Origin: Filifactor villosus
Lineage (GTDB): Bacteria; Bacillota; Clostridia; Peptostreptococcales; Filifactoraceae
DNA length: 64,000 nt
Direction of reading: 5' to 3'
NCBI RefSeq assembly: GCF_042652965.1
Contig: NZ_JBHSHL010000025.1
Coordinates: 62,001-126,000, forward strand
In this document: piece by piece, positions 7,885 to 16,136 of the stretch
Numbering within the stretch: the first letter of the stretch is position 1
Layout of the letters: the number at the start of each line of letters is the position of its first letter
Notes under the pieces: generated by a model
The model's database searches: none
The model's input: the letters and a program-made list of their open reading frames with translations, nothing else
What the model was told of the DNA's origin: nothing
Translations under genes and position numbers: made by a program

Positions 7885-8143
7885 TAAGGAAGTAAACACA
7901 CAGAGAGTCTTTGGACGGTGAAAAAAGACAGGTTTATCTTATGGATGGATCCTCTCGGAGCAAAAAATTCGAACAGTAAAGTAGGATTTTTCGTTTGACC
8001 TCGTTATCGGTTGTAAGAGTGGCGGACACTTGGATTTGAAGGTTTTTTCAAAAAAGTATTTTTTTTGTGTGGTCTTCATTCAAACCGCAATAAGGGTGGT
8101 AACACGGAATCTTCGTCCCTGCACAGAGGTGCAGGGTTTTTTT
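7885..8143 (+). ncRNA. Isoleucine T-box riboswitch (ileS leader)
   Basis: The T-box sequence AAGGGTGGTAACACGG is at 8092-8107, and the antiterminator partner TTCGTCCCT at 8112-8120. A terminator CCCTGCAC/GTGCAGGG (8117-8136) with seven Ts overlaps it. Uncharged tRNA would bind the T-box and favour antitermination. In the stem I region an ATC at 7949-7951 lies just before CTCTCGGAGC, the usual place of the specifier codon; ATC is isoleucine and fits the gene downstream. The 5' limit is approximate. Confidence 0.88.
8117..8143 (+). terminator. Regulated terminator within the ileS T-box
   Basis: CCCTGCAC (8117-8124), loop AGAG, GTGCAGGG (8129-8136), then TTTTTTT. The left arm is also part of the antiterminator, so the two forms exclude each other. 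Confidence 0.9.
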
Positions 8144-8167
8144 ATTACAGAGAAAGGGGAGATGATT

Positions 8168-11100
8168 TTGAGCAAATTTGAATCATTGAGAAACGGTACG
8201 ATTGCCGAGAACGAAAAGGCGATCAGTGCATATTGGAACGAGATCGATCTGTTGCATAAATGTGTAACACAGAGAGAGGGCGCAGAGCAGTTTGTATTTT
8301 TTGAGGGGCCTCCTACTGCAAACGGAAAACCAGGGATTCATCATGTTATTGCACGAACCTTGAAAGACTATGTATGTCGCTATAAGACGATGCAGGGTTA
8401 TCAGGTCAAGAGAAAGGCGGGTTGGGATACCCACGGGCTTCCTGTCGAGATCGAAGTGGAGAAGAGATTAGGCTTGAATGACAAAACGGAGATTGAGGGC
8501 TACGGGATAGAGGCCTTCAACAAAAAGTGTCGTGAGTCCGTCTTTGAGTACGAGGGGCTTTGGAGACAGATGACCGAAAGAATGGCGTATCTTATCGATC
8601 TTGACGATCCGTATATTACCTTGGAAGACAAATACATCGAGTCTGTGTGGCATATTTTGGATAAGATGCACAAGGAAGGCTATATCTATGAGGGGCACAA
8701 AATTCTTCCCTACTGTCCGCGTTGCGGAACGGGATTGGCTTCTCACGAGGTCGCTCAGGGCTACAAGGAAGTAAAAACCAATACCTTGATTGCCAAGTTC
8801 AAGTTGGTCGGCAAGGACAATGAGTACTTTCTCGCTTGGACAACAACGCCTTGGACGCTTGCTGCAAATGTGGCCCTGACGGTATCGCCGACGGAGGTCT
8901 ATGTCAAGGTAAGGCAAAACGAAGAGATCTACTACCTCTCCAAAACGCTTGCACCTAAGGTGTTGGGTGAAGATTATGAGGTTTTGGAAGAGATTGCGGG
9001 GCCCGAGTTGGAGCACATCGAATATGAACAGCTCATGCCCTTCGTAACCGCAGATAAGAAGGCTTTCTTTGTCATAGTCGGGGACTTCGTAACAACGGAA
9101 GACGGTACCGGAATCGTTCATACTGCACCGGCTTTTGGAGAAGACGACTACAATGTAGGCAAGAAGTACAACCTTCCCGTGCTTCAACCTGTCGATGACG
9201 AAGGAAAGTACATCGGAACACCCTGGGCGGGCAGGTATGTCATGGAAGACGGTTTGGATGTCGAGATCATCAAATATCTTGCTTCCGAGAACAAAATCTA
9301 CAGCAAGGAAAAGATTGTTCATAACTATCCCCACTGCTGGAGATGCTCGACACCGCTGCTCTACTATGCGAAACCGAGCTATTATATTGAAGTAACCAAG
9401 TTTAAAGATAAACTGATTGAAAACAACAATTCCGTGAATTGGTTCCCCGATTATGTGGGCGAAAAACGTTTCGGAAATTGGCTCGAAAACCTCAATGATT
9501 GGGCAATCTCGCGTTCAAGATACTGGGGAACTCCTCTGAATATCTGGAAATGTGAGTGCGGACATGAGGAGTCCGTCGGCTCCCGTAAGGAACTGGCGGA
9601 AAGGGCTCTTGAGAATATAGATGAAAACATCGAATTGCATCGTCCCTATGTGGATGATGTGCATATTGCCTGTGAAAAATGTGAGAAGCCCATGCAGAGA
9701 GTCAAGGATGTCGTCGATGTATGGTTCGATTCGGGTGCGATGCCTTTTGCACAACACCACTATCCCTTTGAACATAAGGACGATTTTGACGGACTGTTCC
9801 CGGCGGACTTCATCTGCGAAGGGATCGATCAGACAAGGGGATGGTTCTATTCCCTGCTCGCCATCTCGACCTTTATGACAGGCAAAAGCCCGTATAAGAA
9901 CGTACTGGTAAACGATCTTATCTTGGATAAGGATGGCAAGAAGATGAGTAAGTCCAAGGGAAATACCGTTGATCCCTTTGAGATGTTCGACAAATACGGT
10001 GCAGATGTTCTGCGTTGGTATCTGCTTTATGTATCACCGCCTTGGGTACCGACTAAGTTTGACGTGGAGGGGCTCAAGGAGGTACAGAGCAAGTTCTTCG
10101 GAACCATCAAAAACGTATACAACTTCTTTGTCCTATATGCAAATACCGACGAGATCGATCCCAAAAGCTTCTTTATCGAGCCAAGCAAGCGTCCCGAACT
10201 CGACAGATGGATCCTCTCTAAGTTTAATCGCCTGAAAAAACAGGTGGAAGAGGATCTGGAGATCTTTGAGGTAACAAAAGTTGTTCGAGGCATCCAGGAT
10301 TTTGTCAATGAGGATCTGTCGAACTGGTATATCCGAAGAAGTAGAAGAAGATTCTGGGATGCGGGACTGACTGACGACAAAAAATCCGTCTATAACACGA
10401 CCTATGAGATTATGGTGGAGCTGGCACAACTTGTTGCTCCTTTTGCACCGTATCTCTCGGAAGAAATCTATCGCAACCTTACAGGAGAATTGTCCGTACA
10501 TCTTTCCTTGTATCCGCGTTGTGACGAAAACCAACTCGATGATGTGCTTGAAGAGAAGATGGATCTTGTCAAAAACCTTGTGACCTTGGGAAGAGCATCG
10601 AGGGAAAAAGTTAAGATCAAGGTTCGTCAGCCGATCCAAAAGATTCTCGTGGACAAGGTGCATAAAGAGCTTATTGAAGACTTGGTGCCTTTGATGAAGG
10701 AGGAACTGAATGTCAAGGAAGTGATATTCTCCGACGATCTCCAGGAATATATCAACTATCAGCTCAAGCCCAACCTTCCCGTGCTTGGAAGACTGCTTGG
10801 AGCAAAGATGAAGTTCTTCCAACAGGCCTTGAGCAAACTGGATCCCAAAGATGCCGTAACTGCTATTCAGGGAGGAAGGGAAGTTAAGATGGATTTGGAC
10901 GGACAGGAGTTTTTGCTTGAAAAGGACCATGTCCTGATCAATATCGAGTCCAAGGAAGGCTTCGATGTAGAAACAGGAAACAATCTCTTCTTGATCCTCG
11001 ATACGTATCTGACGCAAGAGCTGATCGATGAAGGCTTTGTAAGAGAATTCATCTCAAGAATTCAGCAGATGAGAAAGAATAACGACTACGAGATGATGGA

Positions 11101-11275
11101 TCATATCCGAATTTACTATCAGGGAACCGACAAGCTTAAAAACGCGATTGAGAACCATGCGGAGCTTATCAAGGAAGAAACCTTGGCCCAACTCCTCTCC
11201 TTTGAAGAAAAAGGCGAGATGAAGGAAGAAAAACTCAATGGAGAAGCTGCAAAACTCTTTGTTGAACGAGTATAG
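8168..11275 (+). CDS. ileS: Isoleucine-tRNA ligase, long eukaryote-like (IleS2) type
   Basis: 1035 residues from TTG 8168, which has AAGGGGAG six bases upstream. An in-frame ATG at 8162 touches that site, and earlier starts lie in the T-box. The class I motifs are GPPTANGKPGIHH (HIGH-like GIHH at 56-59) and KKMSKS (592-596). Cysteine pairs CPRCG and CWRC, and the set CECGH...CEKC, may bind zinc. The editing domain lies between, and the C-terminal anticodon domain runs to the end. At about 1035 residues it belongs to the long class common in Clostridia, which is known to be less sensitive to mupirocin than the 920-residue bacterial type. Expression is probably set by isoleucyl-tRNA charging through the T-box. 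A strong hairpin follows the stop. Confidence 0.97.
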   Translation: MSKFESLRNGTIAENEKAISAYWNEIDLLHKCVTQREGAEQFVFFEGPPTANGKPGIHHVIARTLKDYVCRYKTMQGYQVKRKAGWDTHGLPVEIEVEKRLGLNDKTEIEGYGIEAFNKKCRESVFEYEGLWRQMTERMAYLIDLDDPYITLEDKYIESVWHILDKMHKEGYIYEGHKILPYCPRCGTGLASHEVAQGYKEVKTNTLIAKFKLVGKDNEYFLAWTTTPWTLAANVALTVSPTEVYVKVRQNEEIYYLSKTLAPKVLGEDYEVLEEIAGPELEHIEYEQLMPFVTADKKAFFVIVGDFVTTEDGTGIVHTAPAFGEDDYNVGKKYNLPVLQPVDDEGKYIGTPWAGRYVMEDGLDVEIIKYLASENKIYSKEKIVHNYPHCWRCSTPLLYYAKPSYYIEVTKFKDKLIENNNSVNWFPDYVGEKRFGNWLENLNDWAISRSRYWGTPLNIWKCECGHEESVGSRKELAERALENIDENIELHRPYVDDVHIACEKCEKPMQRVKDVVDVWFDSGAMPFAQHHYPFEHKDDFDGLFPADFICEGIDQTRGWFYSLLAISTFMTGKSPYKNVLVNDLILDKDGKKMSKSKGNTVDPFEMFDKYGADVLRWYLLYVSPPWVPTKFDVEGLKEVQSKFFGTIKNVYNFFVLYANTDEIDPKSFFIEPSKRPELDRWILSKFNRLKKQVEEDLEIFEVTKVVRGIQDFVNEDLSNWYIRRSRRRFWDAGLTDDKKSVYNTTYEIMVELAQLVAPFAPYLSEEIYRNLTGELSVHLSLYPRCDENQLDDVLEEKMDLVKNLVTLGRASREKVKIKVRQPIQKILVDKVHKELIEDLVPLMKEELNVKEVIFSDDLQEYINYQLKPNLPVLGRLLGAKMKFFQQALSKLDPKDAVTAIQGGREVKMDLDGQEFLLEKDHVLINIESKEGFDVETGNNLFLILDTYLTQELIDEGFVREFISRIQQMRKNNDYEMMDHIRIYYQGTDKLKNAIENHAELIKEETLAQLLSFEEKGEMKEEKLNGEAAKLFVERV

Positions 11276-11286
11276 AGAATAAGGAA

Positions 11287-11319
11287 AGACAAACCGCCGG
11301 AATTGTTTCGGCGGTTTGT
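11287..11319 (+). terminator. Hairpin after ileS
   Basis: GACAAACCGCCG (11287-11298) and CGGCGGTTTGTC (11308-11319) form a perfect 12-bp stem with a 9-base loop. There is no U-run after it, so it may be a weak terminator or an RNA-stabilising end. Confidence 0.6.
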
Positions 11320-11624
11320 CCGTCCGGAACAATGCAGAAAAATATCACAGGATAGCGAGCAAAGCCGCACCGTCTTTTTGCCATTATTTTGAGTTGATAT
11401 CGATTCTATGGGGGATAAAATAAATTTTTGCTCTATCGGAAACGGACCTATCGAAGAATGGTATGCACCGACAGTTTCAAAAATTTTATTGGCAATGTAA
11501 AGTTGATGTTATACGGATCTCTTGAACTGTTCGGTATTACTCCAAGTTGGAAGCGAACTGTGTAAAATATGTGAGGTGGGGTATGGATAAGAAGAATACT
11601 GATCAAAAGAAAGGGGAAGGTAGG
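11320..11624. other. 305-bp gap before the glutathione peroxidase gene
   Basis: Nothing firm. The stretch TATGTGAGGTGGGGTATGG at 11567-11585 resembles the start of D3 (ATGTGAGGTGTAGGGG), but the match is too short to call. Confidence 0.35.
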
Positions 11625-12095
11625 ATGATTTACGATATAAAGGTAAAAAATGCACAGTTGGAGGAGGTTTCTCTTTCCGACTACAAGGGTTATGTAATGC
11701 TTATCGTCAACACTGCGAGCAAGTGTGGATTTACTCCGCAGTTCAAGGAGTTGGAGGAGCTGTATCGCACCTACAAGGACAGGAAGTTCGTGGTACTGGG
11801 CTTTCCGTGCAACCAATTCGGGGGGCAGGATCCGGGGACAAATGAGGAGATCGTAGGTTTTTGTCAGTTGAACTACGGAGTATCGTTTCCGATGATGGAC
11901 AAGGTCAAGGTCAACGGGGAAGGGCAGTCCGAACTGTTCGCCTACCTGAAGAAGCAGAGCGGAGGTCTGCTCGGAGATGCGATCAAGTGGAACTTTACCA
12001 AGTTCTTGGTTGACAGGGAAGGAAGGGTCGTAAGCCGTTTTGCACCTATGACGAAACCGAGCGAGATCGCCAAGGATATAGAGGGCTTGTTGTAA
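11625..12095 (+). CDS. Glutathione peroxidase-family thiol peroxidase (Cys type)
   Basis: 157 residues from ATG 11625, behind AAGGGGAAGG; an upstream in-frame extension lacks family sequence. The peroxidatic cysteine is Cys34 (NTASKCGFTPQ); a TGC codon, not selenocysteine. The catalytic partners are Gln64 (FPCNQFGGQDPG) and Trp122-Asn123 (KWNFTKF). A second cysteine, Cys80 (GFCQLNYGVSFPM), is where thioredoxin-dependent members have their resolving cysteine. The enzyme therefore most likely reduces hydroperoxides using thioredoxin rather than glutathione. It is a single gene, and a two-way terminator separates it from the convergent DUF1877 gene. Confidence 0.95.
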   Translation: MIYDIKVKNAQLEEVSLSDYKGYVMLIVNTASKCGFTPQFKELEELYRTYKDRKFVVLGFPCNQFGGQDPGTNEEIVGFCQLNYGVSFPMMDKVKVNGEGQSELFAYLKKQSGGLLGDAIKWNFTKFLVDREGRVVSRFAPMTKPSEIAKDIEGLL

Positions 12096-12226
12096 GTGTT
12101 TTTTGCTTATTAAACTTCCTTGAAAGTAGTCCGGATTTTTCAAATACAAGACATCTTCAGTTCCATATAGTTGTTATTGCAGCTCTCATCCGGTCAGGTT
12201 TGGACATAAAAATCTTTACACAAGAA

Positions 12227-12262
12227 AAGCGAGGGGATAGAAACATCTTCCCCTCGCTTCTT
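12227..12262. terminator. Two-way terminator between gpx-like and DUF1877 genes
   Basis: AAGCGAGGGGA (12227-12237) pairs with TCCCCTCGCTT (12249-12259). TCTTTAT follows on the plus strand and CTTTTCTTG on the minus strand, so it can serve both convergent genes. Confidence 0.85.
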
Positions 12263-12265
12263 TAT

Positions 12266-12781
12266 TTAGTAGATCGTGACCAAAACGTTGCCGTTGTTTT
12301 CCAAGACTTCTCTGTAGAAGTGTTTCATCTCTTCAAAGCAGTCCGTAATCTCTTCTTTGAGTTCTTCGACCTCTTCTTCGTCATCGTATTCCCAGATATT
12401 GGGATATAGCCCCGCCTGTTCACATTCTTTCATACGGAATTTTTCCATCGCCCGTTCTATGTCGAATTCTTCCAAGGCCTCAAGAATAGCAGGGATACGT
12501 TCTTTGGAAGTGTAGGAGATAAACTCTTCGACCTCATCCAAGACATGTTCTCCCAAGACCGCTTCGCTTAGAGGATTACCTTCCTTGGGCTCTGTAGCTC
12601 CGACTCCGTTCAGCACAAAGTGAAGTACGTCCCACATCTTGTCGATATCAAGCAGGATCTCCTCTTCTTCATTCCAGTCCTCGACCGCATCAAAGGCTGC
12701 TTCGAGATCCTCCGTTTCGAGATTCTTTAATTCGACGTATTGTTCATCGCTTAAAAACTGATAGTTGGCTCTCATTCCCAT
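12266..12781 (-). CDS. DUF1877 (YfbM-like) family protein
   Basis: 171 residues, very acidic. The family pattern is clear: MGMRANYQFLSDEQ at the start, ILLDIDKMWDVLHFVLNG in the middle, then LSEAVLGEHVLDEVEEFISYTSKERIPAILEALEEFD, and a C-terminal YYxEVLENNGNVLVTIY-like end. The function of DUF1877 proteins is unknown; they are small cytoplasmic proteins. The start is well placed: TAAGGAGGAAGTATT then ATG on the minus strand. It is convergent with the glutathione peroxidase gene. Confidence 0.88.
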   Translation of the reverse strand: MGMRANYQFLSDEQYVELKNLETEDLEAAFDAVEDWNEEEEILLDIDKMWDVLHFVLNGVGATEPKEGNPLSEAVLGEHVLDEVEEFISYTSKERIPAILEALEEFDIERAMEKFRMKECEQAGLYPNIWEYDDEEEVEELKEEITDCFEEMKHFYREVLENNGNVLVTIY

Positions 12782-12955
12782 AATACTTCCTCCTTAACCA
12801 TACTTGTTCTCCGGACATTTCCATCGGAGAATTGTGCTGTTTTATAGTTTGTTTCCATTTATTTTGGAGAAGGGCATATATTGTTGCAACCACAACTCCC
12901 TTGTTATTTCAATCGTTTTGCTTTAATGTCCCCTTGTATTTCAAACTGTATTTTA

Positions 12956-13067
12956 TACTATTATTCTTTTGAGTTGTGGATATAAAAGAGCTGTGAACAA
13001 TAGAAGATAAAACAATTTTTCGTAGTCAAAAAACAGATATATCCATACTTCTATTGGAGAATAGTAT
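12956..13067 (-). mobile_element. Element A, copy 3 (reverse orientation)
   Basis: 112 bp, TACTATTATTC...GGAGAATAGTAT, with TA on both sides (12954-12955 and 13068-13069). In the forward sense it carries ATAGAAG, TGGATATA, CTTCTAT and TATATCCA, all intact, plus an internal TTTTTTG...CGAAAAA hairpin. Confidence 0.8.
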
Positions 13068-13120
13068 TAGCATAAGTTTATCGGAACGTTGGATCATGTT
13101 GAAATTTGATTCCGTTTGCC

Positions 13121-13451
13121 TTACCTCTGTGAACTCGTAGATGACAATGGAATAATCGATATAAATTCTCGTATTGCAATATCTTTATCCAACCATTTCT
13201 TAACCGATGGGATATCCGTTATGAAGTTTTTATCTTTATCCACAATCAAAATCCACAATCAAAGTTATACCGCTGGGCTCCTTGAGTTTTTTTGATTCAA
13301 TTTCCCATTGGTAAAATGAGATTTCTTTCTCAAGATAGAATTCAATCCCCAAAAAACTTTTAGATGTTGGAAGAATTTTGGAAGCTTTCGATACAAAAAT
13401 TCTGTGAAGAGTCCGTTCCGTTGTCGACTTCCATTTGTTGAACCTGTTTCC
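13121..13451 (-). pseudogene. Remnant of an unknown gene, broken by a 13-bp tandem duplication
   Basis: Read on the minus strand, the frame runs from about 13451 through KILPTSKSFLGIEFYLEKEIS and onward to SGITLIVD, then stops. The unit ATCCACAATCAAA is present twice in tandem (13238-13250 and 13251-13263). Removing one copy restores the frame, which goes on as DKDKNFITDIPSVKKWLDKD, then IAIREFISIIPL, to a TAA at 13123-13121, about 106 codons in total. No start codon lies at the 5' side, so that end is lost too. I do not recognise the protein. Its Lys/Glu/Asp/Ile-rich make-up is typical of a cytoplasmic protein. Confidence 0.55.
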
Positions 13452-13774
13452 TCAATAACGAGTTTAAGGAGTACAAGTTTTTTGTCTCAATGTTTATCGT
13501 ATCTCAGGATTGCATTGTGTAGCGTTTTTCTATAGAAGAGTGAATATGTCCGCTTTATATAAATACAGAGAACTATTTGAGCAAGCATAGAACAGAGAAC
13601 TTTGATATCAACGGCTTCAATGAAGAAGAGTGTTCCAACCCTCCTTGGACTCAATTCGTAATGCAAATCCCGATAGTGTTCTTCGGACCTTTCTGTGCAA
13701 ATACCGAATATAGATAACAGGATCTCTGTGGATATCAAAAAAACCGGAAGCGTGTACAAGAAGATATCCGTGCT

Positions 13775-14329
13775 TCATAGGTCCAATTTTTGAAGCATAT
13801 GGCGGTAGACGACCTTCATATGTTCTTCGCGGCAGAGCCGGTCGAGTTCGCGAAGAGGAATCCAACGAACGGCCTTATTCTCATCTTCCTTATGACGAAG
13901 TTCATCCTTGGAGCTTCCTTCCACGAGATAACCTACCGAGAGGTGGAGATGGGCGGGAACATAGGCCCCCTTCTTCCAATGTCCCTCGATCGCGAGCATC
14001 CTAAGCGAGGCGATCTGTTCAAAGATAGGACGAAGGTTTTTTGCACCCGTCTCCTCCCTGACCTCTCTCAAGGCAACGGAGAGAAAGTCGGGATCTGCGT
14101 CAACGTGGCCTCCGGGCCACGACCAAGCTTGGAATTGATTGTGAAAGACCATAAGGGTGGCATCCCGTGTTTCGTTGAGCACGAGGGCGGAGGAAGTAAA
14201 GTGCATAAGGAGGTTGTCGCGTACAAGGAGGTCGTCGTGTTTCTCGATATAGTTCAAGATCAACTCCCTATCCTTTTTTTCTTCAACGCTTGTCGGTCGG
14301 TAGTTTTTGATCTGCTCGATCCAATTCAT
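13775..14329 (-). CDS. NUDIX hydrolase
   Basis: 184 residues. The nudix box is at about 74-96: GGHVDADPDFLSVALREVREETGA. The REVREETG core with the metal-binding glutamates is intact, while the conserved early Glu of the box is a Pro here. The start overlaps the end of mutY by 47 bases, so the two genes are translated from one message. Nudix enzymes hydrolyse nucleoside diphosphates linked to another group. The coupling to mutY suggests an oxidised-nucleotide or housecleaning role, but the substrate cannot be read from sequence; the box variant is not that of MutT. Confidence 0.88.
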   Translation of the reverse strand: MNWIEQIKNYRPTSVEEKKDRELILNYIEKHDDLLVRDNLLMHFTSSALVLNETRDATLMVFHNQFQAWSWPGGHVDADPDFLSVALREVREETGAKNLRPIFEQIASLRMLAIEGHWKKGAYVPAHLHLSVGYLVEGSSKDELRHKEDENKAVRWIPLRELDRLCREEHMKVVYRHMLQKLDL

Positions 14330-15518
14330 CTTTTATAAGTCCTTTCTCGATAGAAGTCAGGTAGGCCTTGAAGGCAGTGGGGATACCATAGGTTTTTTTC
14401 ATTGTATCGAAGTTACACCAAACCTGCTCTTGTCGGAAGGACAGGTCGGAGAGGAGAGATTCTTCGCTTTCTCTTATTACCAATCCTTCTGCGGAGAGGT
14501 CGATCTTACAGGGGTAGACAACATCGGCGGATGACGTAACGGGTTTGGTGTAAGAGGTCTGGATCAGATAGCCATGCATCCTCCATTCGATATGGCTGAA
14601 AATATGTTTGGCATCTTCGATCTTTGTTATGGAGCTGAAGGAAAGTCCTTTTCGTTTGAGCAGGAACTCGAGGTCGCGGGTACAGACCTCGCCTTCCACC
14701 GAAACAAACTCCCACAAGCCGGACAACAGGCCCGTTTCCTCCCGTTTTTGGATTAGGAACTCGTTTTTTTCGTTGACAAAGACGAGGATACTACGGTGCC
14801 GGATCACCCGTTTCTTCTTTTCCTTCTTGACGGGGAGGGTGTTCTGTGCTCCTGTCTTATAGGCATAGCAAATGTTGTTTACGGGGCAGTCCGTACACTT
14901 CGGAGAACCGTTGGGAATACAGACAAGAGCACCAAGTTCCATCAGTGCCTGGTTAAAATGATGAACCTCATCGGTAGGGATGAGATTTCGGACGACTTCC
15001 TCCATCGCCTTGCGGGTCGACTGCTGCATAATGTCCCGGTCATCTCCCGTCAGGCGGGAAATCACGCGCATCACGTTTCCGTCAACCGCGGGCACCGGCT
15101 GTTTGAAGGCGATAGAGGCGATGGCTCCCGCCGTATAAGGACCTATGCCGTGGAGTTTGAGAAGTTCCTCGAAGGTTGAGGGAAGTTCCCCGTTGTATTC
15201 CCGTACAAGGAGTTGGGCGGTCTTTTTCAGGTTTTTGGCACGGTTGTAGTAGCCCAGTCCTTCCCAAAGTTTGTGCAGCTCATCATCATCGACATCGGCA
15301 AGGCTTTGGATGTCGGGAAGTCGTTTTATAAATCGAAGATAGTAACTCCGTACAGCATCGACCCTTGTCTGCTGGAGCATGATCTCCGATATCCACACAT
15401 GGTAAGGGGTGGGATCATCTCTCCAGGGCATACTTCGCTTGTTCTTGTGATACCATTCCAAGAGCTTGCTTTGGAAGTAGCTTGCTTCAATTGTTCGGGG
15501 AGTGGGATTTTGGGTCAA
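14283..15518 (-). CDS. mutY: Adenine DNA glycosylase MutY
   Basis: 411 residues. Catalytic Glu45 lies in ISEIMLQQTRV, a helix-hairpin-helix at about 119-131 (LLKLHGIGPYTAGAI), and catalytic Asp146 in PAVDGNVMRVISRL. The iron-sulfur cysteines are 200, 208, 211 and 217 (CIPNGSPKCTDCPVNNIC). A nudix-like C-terminal domain from about 240 would read 8-oxoguanine. MutY removes adenine mispaired with 8-oxoguanine. The start is a TTG with GAGAGGAGAG eight bases upstream. It is cotranscribed with the overlapping nudix gene. Confidence 0.96.
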   Translation of the reverse strand: MTQNPTPRTIEASYFQSKLLEWYHKNKRSMPWRDDPTPYHVWISEIMLQQTRVDAVRSYYLRFIKRLPDIQSLADVDDDELHKLWEGLGYYNRAKNLKKTAQLLVREYNGELPSTFEELLKLHGIGPYTAGAIASIAFKQPVPAVDGNVMRVISRLTGDDRDIMQQSTRKAMEEVVRNLIPTDEVHHFNQALMELGALVCIPNGSPKCTDCPVNNICYAYKTGAQNTLPVKKEKKKRVIRHRSILVFVNEKNEFLIQKREETGLLSGLWEFVSVEGEVCTRDLEFLLKRKGLSFSSITKIEDAKHIFSHIEWRMHGYLIQTSYTKPVTSSADVVYPCKIDLSAEGLVIRESEESLLSDLSFRQEQVWCNFDTMKKTYGIPTAFKAYLTSIEKGLIKDELDRADQKLPTDKR

Positions 15519-15620
15519 AACAACGACTCTCCTCTCTTTCTTCCAAGGTCAAAATACATATAAGTTATTATACACAGAGATGAAGGAAAGAACAAGGCGA
15601 GTTTTAAGCAGAGATATTTT

Positions 15621-15654
15621 TTTGATAAAAAATTATCAAAATTATTTGAATAAT
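15621..15654. promoter_or_regulatory. Two adjacent operator dyads before the encapsulin operon
   Basis: TTTGATAA-AAAA-TTATCAAA (15621-15640) is a perfect 8-bp inverted repeat. It is followed directly by ATTATT-TG-AATAAT (15641-15654), a perfect 6-bp one that covers the -35 box. Their AT-rich TGATAA/TTATCA halves resemble Fur/PerR/DtxR-type boxes, which would suit an iron or peroxide response, but the spacing is not the standard 7-1-7. Confidence 0.55.
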
Positions 15655-15674
15655 CGGCGTAAGTTTGGTATGAT
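15646..15674 (+). promoter_or_regulatory. Sigma-A promoter of the encapsulin operon
   Basis: TTGAAT (15646-15651), 17-base spacer, TATGAT (15669-15674), 35 bases before the ferritin-like gene. The -35 lies inside the second dyad. Confidence 0.75.
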
Positions 15675-15709
15675 AGAAGTAAATAAATTAGGGATCAAGG
15701 AGGTCAATT

Positions 15710-16102
15710 ATGCAATATATAGAACCTGTTGAGTTACTGAACGAAAAAGACAAAGCGATTGTGAGAGCTTTGAACAGTTTGGTGGAAGAAGTCGAGGCGG
15801 TGGGGTACTATCATCAGAGGGCGAGCGTAACCGATGATAAGGAACTCAAGGAGATTTTTTTGCACAGTCGCAACGAAGAGATTGAGCATGTTGCCATGCT
15901 TTTGGAGTGGCTTAGACGAAATGTCGATGTGTTTGACAAAGAGCTCAAAACTTATCTGTTCTCGCAGCAGAATCTTCTGCAGAAAGAGAAAGAGGAGATG
16001 AAGGAAATAAAACAAATGAAAGAAGAAATCGTGCCTTTGGAAGCTACGTTGGGAATCGGAGATATGAGACAGTTCGATCCCGAGCATCCGATGGATAAGT
16101 AA
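15710..16102 (+). CDS. Encapsulated ferritin-like protein (encapsulin cargo)
   Basis: 130 residues, two long helices, matching the EncFtn family. Ferroxidase ligands expected by spacing are Glu27, Glu57 and His60 (NEEIEH), with Tyr34 in EAVGYYHQR. The C-terminus carries the encapsulin cargo-loading peptide LGIGDMR at about 114-120. Such proteins form decamers that oxidise Fe(II) at the dimer interface and need the shell to store the mineral. The shell gene follows 34 bases downstream. The start ATG follows AAGGAGG. Confidence 0.95.
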   Translation: MQYIEPVELLNEKDKAIVRALNSLVEEVEAVGYYHQRASVTDDKELKEIFLHSRNEEIEHVAMLLEWLRRNVDVFDKELKTYLFSQQNLLQKEKEEMKEIKQMKEEIVPLEATLGIGDMRQFDPEHPMDK

Positions 16103-16136
16103 CAATAGAAGATAGAGTGATAAGGAGGATATGTAT

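Larger units (their letters stand above)
12782..13774. other. 993-bp gap with element A and a gene remnant
   Basis: Contains element A copy 3 (12956-13067) and a broken reading frame on the minus strand (13121-13451). In 13455-13774 I find nothing beyond short open frames without ribosome sites. Confidence 0.5.

Noticed and set aside
8030..8167. N-terminal extension of ileS to base 8030
   Set aside because: This stretch contains the T-box sequence and terminator; the ribosome site AAGGGGAG points to TTG 8168.
11567..11590. D-repeat fragment before the glutathione peroxidase gene
   Set aside because: Similarity is limited to about 18 bases.
13790..14338. 182-codon plus-strand frame over the nudix gene
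   Set aside because: It is the antisense of a clear nudix domain and has no family sequence of its own.
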